9,778 nucleotides of DNA from JAGNEJ01 sp043757865 (GCA_043757865.1 JAYVOP010000034.1:1-9778), one strand, 5' to 3'; shown: positions 1-6,575, counted from the first letter of the stretch. A program made the numbers and translations. Notes: a model not told the origin generated them from the letters alone.

Positions 1-264
1 ACGAGCATCACGGGCGGCTTCATCTACCAAGGCGCGGCCTTTCCTAAACTGCGGGGGGCTTACATCTATGGAGACTTCGGCAGTGGCCGCCTCTGGGCCT
101 TGCACTACGAGGCCACTGCCACCCCAGCCACGCGCAACGAACTCCTCTACGCTCCGCACGCCAACGACAAGGCCGCGCCCAAGCCCACGGGCATCTACCC
201 AGATGCCAACGGAGAAATCTTGGTCCTGGACTGGAACGGCCACCTCAACAGACTACGCCCATGA
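1..264 (+). CDS. PQQ-dependent sugar dehydrogenase, C-terminal fragment (5' end outside window)
   Basis: This is the last 87 codons of an open frame that enters from the left edge and stops with TGA at 262-264. The fragment reads SITGGFIYQG, then LRGAYIYGDFGSGRLWAL, and near the end DANGEILVLDWNGHLNRL. These match the closing blades of the soluble glucose/sorbosone dehydrogenase (GSDH) six-bladed propeller family, whose members oxidise aldoses with PQQ and are usually exported to the periplasm. The PQQ- and calcium-binding residues and any signal peptide lie upstream and cannot be seen, so activity and substrate are unknown. The stop overlaps the next start (ATGA at 261-264), which implies translational coupling with the dehydratase that follows. 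PVC bacteria carry many large GSDH-like proteins, some with extra cytochrome c domains, and this could be the tail of one of those. Confidence 0.8.
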   Translation, partial: TSITGGFIYQGAAFPKLRGAYIYGDFGSGRLWALHYEATATPATRNELLYAPHANDKAAPKPTGIYPDANGEILVLDWNGHLNRLRP

Positions 265-1940
265 ATCTGAATTGGAATAGCAAGCAACTCACCCACGGCT
301 GGCAACGGGGCGTCAACGCCTTCTACTGGGGCCTGGGCTTCACGGAGGCGGACTTTGATAAGGCGCAAGTGGGCATCGGGGTGCCGTTGTTAGATGGCAA
401 TATTTGTAACGTCCATGCCCATGCGCTGGCGCTGAAAATCAAAGAAGGCATCCAAGCGCAGGGCATGATCGGCCTGCCGTTTGGCGTGCCGGGTGTGAGT
501 GATAACATAACCCAAGGCCACGAGGGTGGAAATGCGAGCCTGCCCAGCCGCAACGTCATTGCCAATGGCACGGAAATGGTGGCTAGCGCGCATTGCTATG
601 ATGCGGTGGTGGGCCTGCATCACTGTGATAAGAACGGCCCGGGCTTCGCCATGGCGCTGGCGCGGCTGAACTATCCGGGGCTGATCGTGAGCGGCGGGAG
701 CATTCTGCCGGGTTGTTATCAAGAGCAGCCCGTGACGATTCTGGATGCCTACGATGCGCAAGCGAAGGCCGCCGTGGGAGCCATGAGTTATGCGGAGAGC
801 GAGGCCATCATCCGGGTCGCTTGTCCAGGCGCGGGCGGGTGTGGGATCGCGGCTAGTTTCAATACCTGGGGCATCACGTTAGAGGCGCTGGGGCTCATGC
901 TGCCGGACAGCTCGTCCATCCCCGCCACGGACGCTGGCAAGATGAAGGAAAATGTCCGCGTGGGCGCGGCCATCCGCCAAATGCTGGAGCGGGATCTGCG
1001 TCCGCGCGACATCCTCACACGGCCTGCTTTCATCAACGCCATGACGGTCATGGCGGCCATCGGCGGCTCTACGAACGGCGTGCTGCACCTGCTGGCACTG
1101 GCGATTGAAGCGCGGGTCAATTTTACCCTGACTGATGTCCAAGACATCTGCCGCCGCACCCCAGTGCTCTGCAATTTCGCCCCGCGTGGACGCGGCACCA
1201 TGGTGGACCTGCATCGGCTGGGGGGCACCTCCATGCTGTTGAAGCACCTGTGGATTGCCGGGCTGCTGGATGATCGTTGCCTCACGGTTAGCGGCTATCG
1301 GCTCGGAGAAATGTTGTTTGATGCCCCGGACTTGCCGCCGCATCAGGACTTGATCGCAGCGTATGACCTGCCCTTCAAAGCCCATGCGGATATGCAGATA
1401 TGCTTTGGTAATCTAGCGCCTGACGGCATCGTCTTTAAAGTATCCTCCATGGCCTCACCGCAGTTCCGGGGCGTGGCGCTGTGTTTCACGGATGCGCGGG
1501 CGGTGCAGGCCGCCGCCACGGCTAAGCAGATCCGCCCTGGGCACATCGTCATCCTGCGCGGGCTGGGCCCGGTGGGCAGCGGGATGCCAGAGGTGCTGGT
1601 GGCCACTGCCGCGCTCAGCACGCCGGAGTTAGATGGGAAAGTGGCGCTCATTTCCGACACCCGCGTCAGTGGCGTGAGCCATGGTGCCATCGGCGTGCAT
1701 TGTGCGCCAGAAGCCGCCGTAGGCGGACCGATTGCTTGGGTGCATGATGGTGATGAGATCAGCTTCGACCTCACGTTAGGCAACATTTCCTGGCACGTCA
1801 CGCCAGAGGAACTAGCCCGCCGCCAAGCTGCGGAGCCCGTGGCTGCGGTGTCCTATCAACGCACCTACCTAGCCGACTTTGCGGCCACCGTGGCGCAGGC
1901 CAATGTGGGCTGCGTGTCCCACCATTGCTTGCTGCCATGA
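261..1940 (+). CDS. ilvD: IlvD/Edd family dehydratase, dihydroxy-acid dehydratase-like
   Basis: The 559-residue product is the usual length for dihydroxy-acid dehydratase, a cytoplasmic iron-sulfur enzyme that removes water from 2,3-dihydroxy acids in valine, isoleucine and leucine synthesis; relatives act on sugar acids. The three expected cluster cysteines are present: C49 (ICNVHAH), C122 (HCDKNGPG) and C194 (PGAGGCG). Magnesium-site residues D81, D123 and the modifiable K124 are also there, as are the IGGSTNGVLHLL segment and S470 in SDTRVSG, at the position of the catalytic serine. Several normally invariant places differ: SDN for SDG (N82), SRNVIAN for SREVIAD, and SDTRVSGV for TDGRFSGG. 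It may therefore be a divergent paralogue with another substrate; ilvD is a family-level symbol here. Start ATG 261 overlaps the previous stop and the stop overlaps the next ATG. The neighbouring aldehyde dehydrogenase would fit a sugar-acid role, and the neighbouring class IV aminotransferase an amino-acid role. Confidence 0.85.
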   Translation: MNLNWNSKQLTHGWQRGVNAFYWGLGFTEADFDKAQVGIGVPLLDGNICNVHAHALALKIKEGIQAQGMIGLPFGVPGVSDNITQGHEGGNASLPSRNVIANGTEMVASAHCYDAVVGLHHCDKNGPGFAMALARLNYPGLIVSGGSILPGCYQEQPVTILDAYDAQAKAAVGAMSYAESEAIIRVACPGAGGCGIAASFNTWGITLEALGLMLPDSSSIPATDAGKMKENVRVGAAIRQMLERDLRPRDILTRPAFINAMTVMAAIGGSTNGVLHLLALAIEARVNFTLTDVQDICRRTPVLCNFAPRGRGTMVDLHRLGGTSMLLKHLWIAGLLDDRCLTVSGYRLGEMLFDAPDLPPHQDLIAAYDLPFKAHADMQICFGNLAPDGIVFKVSSMASPQFRGVALCFTDARAVQAAATAKQIRPGHIVILRGLGPVGSGMPEVLVATAALSTPELDGKVALISDTRVSGVSHGAIGVHCAPEAAVGGPIAWVHDGDEISFDLTLGNISWHVTPEELARRQAAEPVAAVSYQRTYLADFAATVAQANVGCVSHHCLLP

Positions 1941-2359
1941 AGATCGCCCGAGCTGAATCCGAGGCCGCCATCCGCGCCTGCCATGCCGTCATGTATCAAC
2001 TGCGTCCGCACCTCGCGGAGGCAGAATTCCTGGCCCAAGCGCAGCGCCAACGCCGCGCAGGCTATGAGCTAGCCTACGCTGAGATCGACGGCCAAGTCGT
2101 GGGCGTAGCGGGCCTGTGGCAGCGGGAAAATTTAGTTTGGGGGCACCATTATCATGTGGATGATTTGATCGTGGATGCCGCGCATCGCTCCCAAGGCGTG
2201 GGCGAGGCGATGTTCCAATGGATCGTGCAACGAGCCACGGAGGCTGGTTGCAGCCAACTGCATCTGGACTCCGGGGTGCAGCGCTTCGGGGCGCATCGCT
2301 TCTATCTCCACCACCGTATGGACATCACCTGCCACCACTTCGGCTTGCTCCTTTCCTGA
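1937..2359 (+). CDS. GNAT family N-acetyltransferase
   Basis: This is a 140-residue single-domain protein of the Gcn5-related N-acetyltransferase fold, which transfers an acetyl group from acetyl-CoA to an amine. Motif A is clear: strand VDDLIVDAAH followed by the pyrophosphate-binding loop RSQGVG (residues 84-89) and the helix EAMFQWIVQRA. The later LHLDSGVQRFGAHRFY (about 108-123) matches the motif B region, in which an aromatic residue follows the last helix. ATG 1937 is chosen because it overlaps the upstream stop as ATGA and gives a normal N-terminus; an in-frame TTG at 1925 would add only four residues. No substrate can be predicted, since small-molecule, antibiotic and protein acetyltransferases share this architecture. 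The gene sits between a dehydratase and a PLP enzyme in the same close-packed series. Confidence 0.85.
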   Translation: MKIARAESEAAIRACHAVMYQLRPHLAEAEFLAQAQRQRRAGYELAYAEIDGQVVGVAGLWQRENLVWGHHYHVDDLIVDAAHRSQGVGEAMFQWIVQRATEAGCSQLHLDSGVQRFGAHRFYLHHRMDITCHHFGLLLS

Positions 2360-2390
2360 GGGAAGGGGTGGCCACAACCTTGCGCAATCC

Positions 2391-4226
2391 ATGCTCGAAC
2401 CAACTCCGCACGCCTACCTATATCTCAATGGCCACGTGCTGCCCTGGGCGGCGGCCCGGCTCTCGCCCTTCGATCACGGATTCACCGTGGGGGATGGAGT
2501 GTTTGAAAGCCTCATCACATATACCGGCCAGGCCTTTGCGGTGGCGGAACATTGGCAGCGGCTGGTGAATTCGGCCCGCGTGTTAGGCATCGTAGCTCCC
2601 AGTCAGGAAATTTTCACGGATGCGCTGCAGCAGGTCATCACCGCCAATGGTCTGCACCATGCTCGGCTGCGCGTGACCCTCACGGCGGGGGAGGCTGCGC
2701 TGGGCTCAGATCAAGCTGTAGAGCCGCGCCCCACCTTCGTGGTGGCCAGCATGGACCTGCCCGTGCGACCGCTGCTGGCGCGCGTGGCCCTGCTGCCCTG
2801 GCCGCGCAATGAACGCAGTGCGCTGGCCCAAGTGAAGAGCACTTCCTATGCAGAAAACGTCGTTGGCCTAGCTGCCGCCAAAGCCCAGGGAGCGCAAGAA
2901 GGGCTGTTCTGTAATACGCTAGGGGACCTCTGCGAGGGCACGGGGAGTAATCTCTTTTTGGTGCGCGCTGGAGTGCTACATACGCCGCCCCTAACCAGTG
3001 GTGGCCTCGCTGGCGTGACGCGCCATTTCGTGAGGCAACTTTGCGCCACCCTAGCCATCCCACTGGCGGAGGTGCCCGTGCCGAGGGCGGAACTTTTCAC
3101 TGCTAGTGAAGCCTTCCTCACGTCCACTTACCGGGAAGTGCAAGCCATCTCCCAAGTGGATGCCCACGTCCTTCCGGCGGCCCCTGGTCCCGTGACGCAG
3201 CGGCTGCAAGCAGCCTTCATGGCTCTGACGCAGGGCGGACGGGCGCTCTGTTGCCTGATTGCGGGTTACGCCGCGCTCGCCTGTTGTAGTGAGTTAGCGC
3301 AGGCGGAGACTCCCGCTGCCAAGACCGCTCCGCCGCCCAGTGGCACGGACGTGGAAGGCGTCACGCGGGTGCAAATTTTCTTGGATGAAAACAATTTCGG
3401 CCCTGGCAAGATTGATGGTGAAATGGGCGAGTTCACGCTCAAGGCTGGGCAGATTTTCAATCAAGTGCATCACCTCCCCAAGGATAATTGGTATGCGATC
3501 TTGCTCTCTGCGCGGAAGTTAGTCACCAGCACGTATGCCACGTATCGCTTACGGGAGAATGATTTCCGCTTCCTGGTCCCGAGCCTGCCCGCGCTCCCAG
3601 AGGAGCAGGCGGGCTATAAATATTTGGGCTATCACGACATTGCCGAATTTCTCGGAGAGAAATTTCACACCAGCCAGACGTGCCTCACGCGGCTGAATCC
3701 CGGGGTCAATTTTGCGAAGCTGAAGGCTGGTGACCTCGTGCTCGTGCCAAATGTGAAATCGCCCTTCTGCATCGAGCAGGTGCCGTATAGCAAGAAATTC
3801 CCCGAAGATCCGGTGCTCAGTAAGCATCGCGTGCTGGTGGACACCAAGGAGCGCGTGGCCACGTTCTATGATGAGCAGAATCAGCTCTTCGCCAGCTTCC
3901 CGATCACGCCGGGGCAGAAGAAATTTATCCATGTGGGGGACTGGATCGTGGGCACCATGATTACTACGCCAGAGTTCCGCTGGGACAAGGCGATGCTGGA
4001 TGAAGGCAAGCGCAGTGAGCAATTTTACCAACTCCCACCAGGGCCGAATAATCCCGTGGGGATCTTCTGGGCAGGCACGAACAAGACCGGCATCGGGCTG
4101 CATGGCACGAGTTCCCCCGAGACGATTGGCCGCAGCGAGAGCCACGGCTGCGTGCGCCTAGCGAATTGGGATGCCGTGCGCCTCCCAGACTTAATCCGCC
4201 CCGGAGCGCGACTGGAAATGCGCTGA
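2391..4226 (+). CDS. Fusion: PLP class IV aminotransferase + L,D-transpeptidase (YkuD)
   Basis: One uninterrupted 611-residue frame holds two complete families. Residues 1-276 are a fold-type IV PLP enzyme (branched-chain or D-amino acid aminotransferase, or aminodeoxychorismate lyase). It has YLNGHVLPW, FDHGFTVGDGVFES, the likely PLP lysine K149 in VKSTSYAENV, E182 in CEGTGSNLF, and TPPLTSGGLAGVTR. The TSYAEN/CEGTGSN wording looks closest to the aminodeoxychorismate-lyase/BCAT group. Residues 277-305 look like a signal peptide (MALTQGGRALCCLIAG... ending LAQA). Then come a peptidoglycan-binding-like segment (about 319-365), a LysM-like piece (about 431-457) and a YkuD domain (about 479-611). 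The last has H571 and the nucleophile C587 in the motif HGTSSPETIGRSESHGC. L,D-transpeptidases crosslink peptidoglycan or attach proteins to it outside the membrane. ATG 2391 is chosen by family N-terminus; the frame is open back to 2175 but that part overlaps the acetyltransferase. Whether one protein or two are made is unresolved: a lost stop codon, or internal initiation at ATG 3219, would give separate enzymes. Confidence 0.8.
   Translation: MLEPTPHAYLYLNGHVLPWAAARLSPFDHGFTVGDGVFESLITYTGQAFAVAEHWQRLVNSARVLGIVAPSQEIFTDALQQVITANGLHHARLRVTLTAGEAALGSDQAVEPRPTFVVASMDLPVRPLLARVALLPWPRNERSALAQVKSTSYAENVVGLAAAKAQGAQEGLFCNTLGDLCEGTGSNLFLVRAGVLHTPPLTSGGLAGVTRHFVRQLCATLAIPLAEVPVPRAELFTASEAFLTSTYREVQAISQVDAHVLPAAPGPVTQRLQAAFMALTQGGRALCCLIAGYAALACCSELAQAETPAAKTAPPPSGTDVEGVTRVQIFLDENNFGPGKIDGEMGEFTLKAGQIFNQVHHLPKDNWYAILLSARKLVTSTYATYRLRENDFRFLVPSLPALPEEQAGYKYLGYHDIAEFLGEKFHTSQTCLTRLNPGVNFAKLKAGDLVLVPNVKSPFCIEQVPYSKKFPEDPVLSKHRVLVDTKERVATFYDEQNQLFASFPITPGQKKFIHVGDWIVGTMITTPEFRWDKAMLDEGKRSEQFYQLPPGPNNPVGIFWAGTNKTGIGLHGTSSPETIGRSESHGCVRLANWDAVRLPDLIRPGARLEMR
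3219..3305 (+). other. Internal signal-peptide-like segment and possible internal start of the L,D-transpeptidase
   Basis: Residues 277-305 of the fused frame begin with methionine, have one arginine (R284), then a moderately hydrophobic stretch LCCLIAGYAALACC, and end LAQA before ETPAAK. This is how a free-standing exported L,D-transpeptidase would start, with cleavage after A305. The Cys pair gives no proper lipobox. No Shine-Dalgarno sequence precedes ATG 3219, but the other starts in this series also lack one. In the fused protein the segment could act as an anchor with the PLP domain inside and the transpeptidase outside. Confidence 0.55.
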
Positions 4227-4248
4227 AGCTCGATTCCACCTAACACCG

Positions 4249-4392
4249 ATGCATCTCCCCGCACACCGAGGTCGGAAAACGCTGCTGCTGATCCTCCTGT
4301 TAGGCTTGGGGATGCTGCTGGCGAATCGGCTGCGCTCACCCCACCCTGCTCCGCCCAGCCCGGTGCAGGGCGCACTTCTCAGCTTGCCCTAG
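4249..4392 (+). CDS. Candidate small single-pass membrane peptide, 47 residues
   Basis: A short frame fills the gap between the transpeptidase stop (22 bases upstream) and the aldehyde dehydrogenase start (27 bases downstream). The product opens MHLPAHRGRK, with basic residues. A leucine-rich hydrophobic run follows (TLLLILLLGLGMLLA, residues 11-25), then NRLRS and a proline-rich tail (PHPAPPSPVQ). The positive-inside pattern followed by one transmembrane stretch suggests an N-in membrane peptide or an uncleaved signal anchor. No family is recognised and no function is proposed. Its exact fit between two genes of the series supports it, but a frame this short could also arise by chance and no ribosome binding site is visible. 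Confidence 0.4.
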   Translation: MHLPAHRGRKTLLLILLLGLGMLLANRLRSPHPAPPSPVQGALLSLP

Positions 4393-4419
4393 CCGGAATC
4401 TCCCGCCATAGACAGGGCC

Positions 4420-6009
4420 ATGACATACTTTGGCACATCTATCATTGGCGCAGTCCGCGGGGCTGCGGGAGGGGAAATTTCCCAAGCATTCGCAGCGAGC
4501 ACGGGGCTGCCCATGGACCCCATTTACCATGGAGCTAGCGCGGCGGAAGTGGCGCAGGCCACCAGTCTAGCGGCGGCGGCGTTTCCGATTTACAGTCGGC
4601 TCAGCGGAGCCACGCGGGCGAAATTTCTCCGCAGCATCGCCAACGAAATCGAGGCCCTGGGCGAGCCCCTAACCACCCGCGCGATGGCGGAAACGGGTCT
4701 GCCCGAAGGCCGCATCAAGGCCGAGACGGGCCGCACCACCGGCCAACTGCGACTCCATGCGAGCGTGCTGGAAGAAGGCTCCTGGTGTGATGCCCGCATC
4801 GACCACGCAGACCCCGCCCGGCAGCCGATCCCCAAGGTGGACCTGCGCTCCATGCAGCGCGCGGTGGGCCCAGTGGCGGTGTTCTGTGCCAGTAATTTTC
4901 CGCTGGCCTTCAGTGTGGCGGGCGGGGACACGTGCGCGGCCCTAGCGGCTGGTTGCCCAGTGATTGTGAAAGCGCACAGCAGCCATCCCGGCACGGCGGA
5001 ACTGGTGGGCGGAGCGATCCGCGCGGCAGTGGTGGCGTGTGGATTGCCAGACGGCGTCTTTTCCCTGCTCTATGGCAGTGGCCGGGTGGTGGGCACCGCG
5101 TTAGTGCAAGATCCCGCCATCAAGGCCGTGGGCTTTACTGGCTCCCGGGCGGGCGGACGTGCGCTCATGGACCTAGCGGCGGCCCGGCCGGAGCCCATCC
5201 CCGTCTATGCGGAGATGAGCAGCATCAATCCCGTGGTCATGCTAGCTGGAGCCCTTACGGAACGCGCTCCACAACTGGCCGCTGGCCTCCATGGCTCCGT
5301 GACCGTAGGGGTGGGGCAAATGTGTACGAATCCTGGGCTGATCATTTTAGAAGCCACCGCCGCCGTGGAAACTTTCCAGAAAGAGCTAGGAAAACTCATG
5401 ACCAGCACCGCCCCTGGCACCATGCTGAACGCTGGCATCTGTGCCGCTTACCGGGCGGGGGTGGCGCAGTTGAAAGCGAACCCTAACGTGCAACTGATCG
5501 CCATGGTCACGGACGATGGGGAGGCTCCCACGGGCTCGGCTAACGTCTTCGTCACCAGCGCCACGGCCTTTCTCAATGACCCTAGCCTGGGCGAGGAAGT
5601 CTTCGGCCCCACCACGCTGCTGGTGCTAGCGCAAGGCCGGGAGCAGATCCTGGAGCTGATCCAGCACCTGGAAGGCCAGCTCACCGCCACGCTGCACGGC
5701 ACGGATGAAGAAATCACGAACAGTGCGGAGCTGCTAAGCGCGTTAGAAGCCAAGGCCGGGCGGGTGCTCATCAATGGCTTCCCCACGGGGGTGGAGGTGT
5801 GCCACGCCATCGTCCACGGCGGCCCGTATCCCGCCACCAGCGATGGCCGCAGCACGTCCGTAGGGGTGCAAGCCGTGGCGCGTTTCACCCGCCCGGTGGC
5901 TTACCAAAATTTCCCGGATGCGGTCCTCCCCGCCGAACTCCAGGATGCCAATCCCCTGCGCCTCTCCCGCATCGTCGATGGCGTGCGGAGCGCGGACTTT
6001 AGTGGGTAG
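4420..6009 (+). CDS. Aldehyde dehydrogenase, 2-oxoglutarate-semialdehyde (2,5-dioxovalerate) dehydrogenase-like
   Basis: The 529-residue protein is a member of the aldehyde dehydrogenase superfamily, and its wording matches the 2-oxoglutarate-semialdehyde branch, which oxidises that semialdehyde to 2-oxoglutarate with NAD(P). It shows ETGLPEGRIKAETGRT, the oxyanion asparagine N159 in CASNFPLAFS, and GGDTCAALAAGCPVIVKAH. It also shows the cofactor loop GFTGS (238-242), the general base E265 in YAEMSSINPV, and the nucleophile C302 in GQMCTNPGL. The usual family forms are AEMGSINP and GQFCTNPG, so there are conservative changes beside both catalytic residues. The start at 4420 gives a full N-terminus with the GTSIIG segment that precedes the Rossmann domain in relatives. 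It closes the close-packed series. Together with an IlvD/Edd dehydratase it would suit oxidative breakdown of pentoses or hexarates, but other aldehydes are possible. Confidence 0.85.
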   Translation: MTYFGTSIIGAVRGAAGGEISQAFAASTGLPMDPIYHGASAAEVAQATSLAAAAFPIYSRLSGATRAKFLRSIANEIEALGEPLTTRAMAETGLPEGRIKAETGRTTGQLRLHASVLEEGSWCDARIDHADPARQPIPKVDLRSMQRAVGPVAVFCASNFPLAFSVAGGDTCAALAAGCPVIVKAHSSHPGTAELVGGAIRAAVVACGLPDGVFSLLYGSGRVVGTALVQDPAIKAVGFTGSRAGGRALMDLAAARPEPIPVYAEMSSINPVVMLAGALTERAPQLAAGLHGSVTVGVGQMCTNPGLIILEATAAVETFQKELGKLMTSTAPGTMLNAGICAAYRAGVAQLKANPNVQLIAMVTDDGEAPTGSANVFVTSATAFLNDPSLGEEVFGPTTLLVLAQGREQILELIQHLEGQLTATLHGTDEEITNSAELLSALEAKAGRVLINGFPTGVEVCHAIVHGGPYPATSDGRSTSVGVQAVARFTRPVAYQNFPDAVLPAELQDANPLRLSRIVDGVRSADFSG

Positions 6010-6142
6010 GCGCGGACTTAATAAAGGTGAAATCCCCCTCGGCTTCCGAAATGTGGGACCATGGATGCGGTTTCCCTCGGCGTTCTTGGTGGGTTCCCTA
6101 CTGTCATTTTCTCTGCCCATTAACATCCTCTGGTTGGTAAGT

Positions 6143-6183
6143 GGGGTACGGGCCTCTGGGGCAGGGGTCCGGGGAGCAGGGGG
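6143..6183 (+). other. Putative G-quadruplex motif
   Basis: Six G-tracts lie within 41 bases: GGGG 6143-6146, GGG 6150-6152, GGGG 6158-6161, GGGG 6164-6167, GGGG 6171-6174 and GGGGG 6179-6183, with loops of 3, 5, 2, 3 and 4 bases. The last four tracts alone satisfy a four-tetrad pattern with very short loops (CA, TCC, AGCA). Two more long tracts follow at 6201-6205 and 6222-6227. The Gs are on the coding-sense strand, so the structure could form in the non-template DNA strand or in a transcript reading through. Folding is predicted from the pattern only. Confidence 0.65.
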
Positions 6184-6285
6184 ATGGATGGCGTGAATGC
6201 GGGGGTGGATGTCGGAGGTGCGGGGGGAGGAATTACGATTGGGAAAGTGGTTCCTGGAAGGGGTTCACGGTTCACAATGATCCGG

Positions 6286-6575
6286 CAGGTGGGTTCCCGG
6301 GCTCTCAGGACGGGTATTTTGGTTCCCAATACCTTTCCTGCGACTCCTGGGGTGAACCCCAGAAGGAGCAGGTCCCGTCCTGGGCGGCTCAGGTACCCAG
6401 CGGGGCACGCAGGATGCATCCTTGAGCGGCTGGGGTGGAACCCGCGGCGTCCAGGTACCGTCCTGGAGGCGTGGTTTGGCACCCGGCGCGTCCAGGAAAG
6501 GACTTGAGGACGCCAGGAATGGTTGCGGGAGCTTTTACCTGCACCCCGAGGACTCCAGGAACGGTGCCGGGACTC
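6286..6575 (+). repeat. Degenerate tandem repeat, 20-22 base period, CAGG-anchored
   Basis: The tetramer CAGG, or a one- or two-base variant in four units and a less similar sequence in a fifth, recurs at 6286, 6306, 6326, 6347, 6369, 6390, 6410, 6430, 6452, 6471, 6493, 6514, 6535 and 6556. Spacings are 19-22 bases with a mean near 20.8, close to two turns of B-DNA. The units share a loose form CAGG-(T/A)ACGGTCCTGGG followed by a GC-rich remainder ending in (G/A)C(G/T)C. The clearest are those at 6369, 6452, 6514 and 6556; those at 6326, 6471 and 6535 are weak. Because 21 is a multiple of three, frames on both strands run through it with seven-residue periodicity, but none looks like a real protein. 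Units contain short inverted repeats such as CTGGGG-TGAA-CCCCAG (6347-6362) and CCAGG-6-CCTGG (6451-6466). Confidence 0.7.

Noticed and set aside
788..1801. Several antisense frames of 150-170 codons opposite the dehydratase
   Set aside because: Composition shadows of a well-supported sense gene, with no recognisable motifs.
1925..1936. TTG at 1925 as start of the acetyltransferase
   Set aside because: ATG 1937 overlaps the previous stop as ATGA, the same arrangement as at 261, and yields a normal N-terminus.
2175..2390. Upstream extension of the aminotransferase frame by 72 codons
   Set aside because: It overlaps the acetyltransferase in another frame and reads as low-complexity sequence; family members start near YLNG, which fits ATG 2391.
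3219..3228. Overlap ATGGCTCTGA as a possible true stop (TGA 3226) of the aminotransferase, implying a frameshift
   Set aside because: The frame leading to that TGA would end in GCKQPSWL, whereas the continuous frame gives RLQAAFMAL, which fits the family end. So no upstream frameshift is supported.
3549..4145. 198-codon antisense frame opposite the L,D-transpeptidase
   Set aside because: It lies wholly opposite a gene with a clear catalytic motif; such frames are expected in GC-rich DNA.
6065..6196. Frame of 43 residues starting MRFPSAFLVGSLLSFSL, hydrophobic at its N-terminus
   Set aside because: No ribosome binding site, and the second half is only glycine-rich translation of the G-tracts. 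A short hydrophobic start is not enough evidence for a gene; it stays a weak possibility.
6184..6507. Open frames of 90-120 codons on both strands across the repeat interval
   Set aside because: They are open because the repeat is GC-rich with a period near 21, a multiple of three. No frame shows a recognisable domain and the frames conflict with one another.
6286..6575. CRISPR array
   Set aside because: The period of 20-22 bases leaves no room for spacers, units are too diverged, and no cas genes are present.
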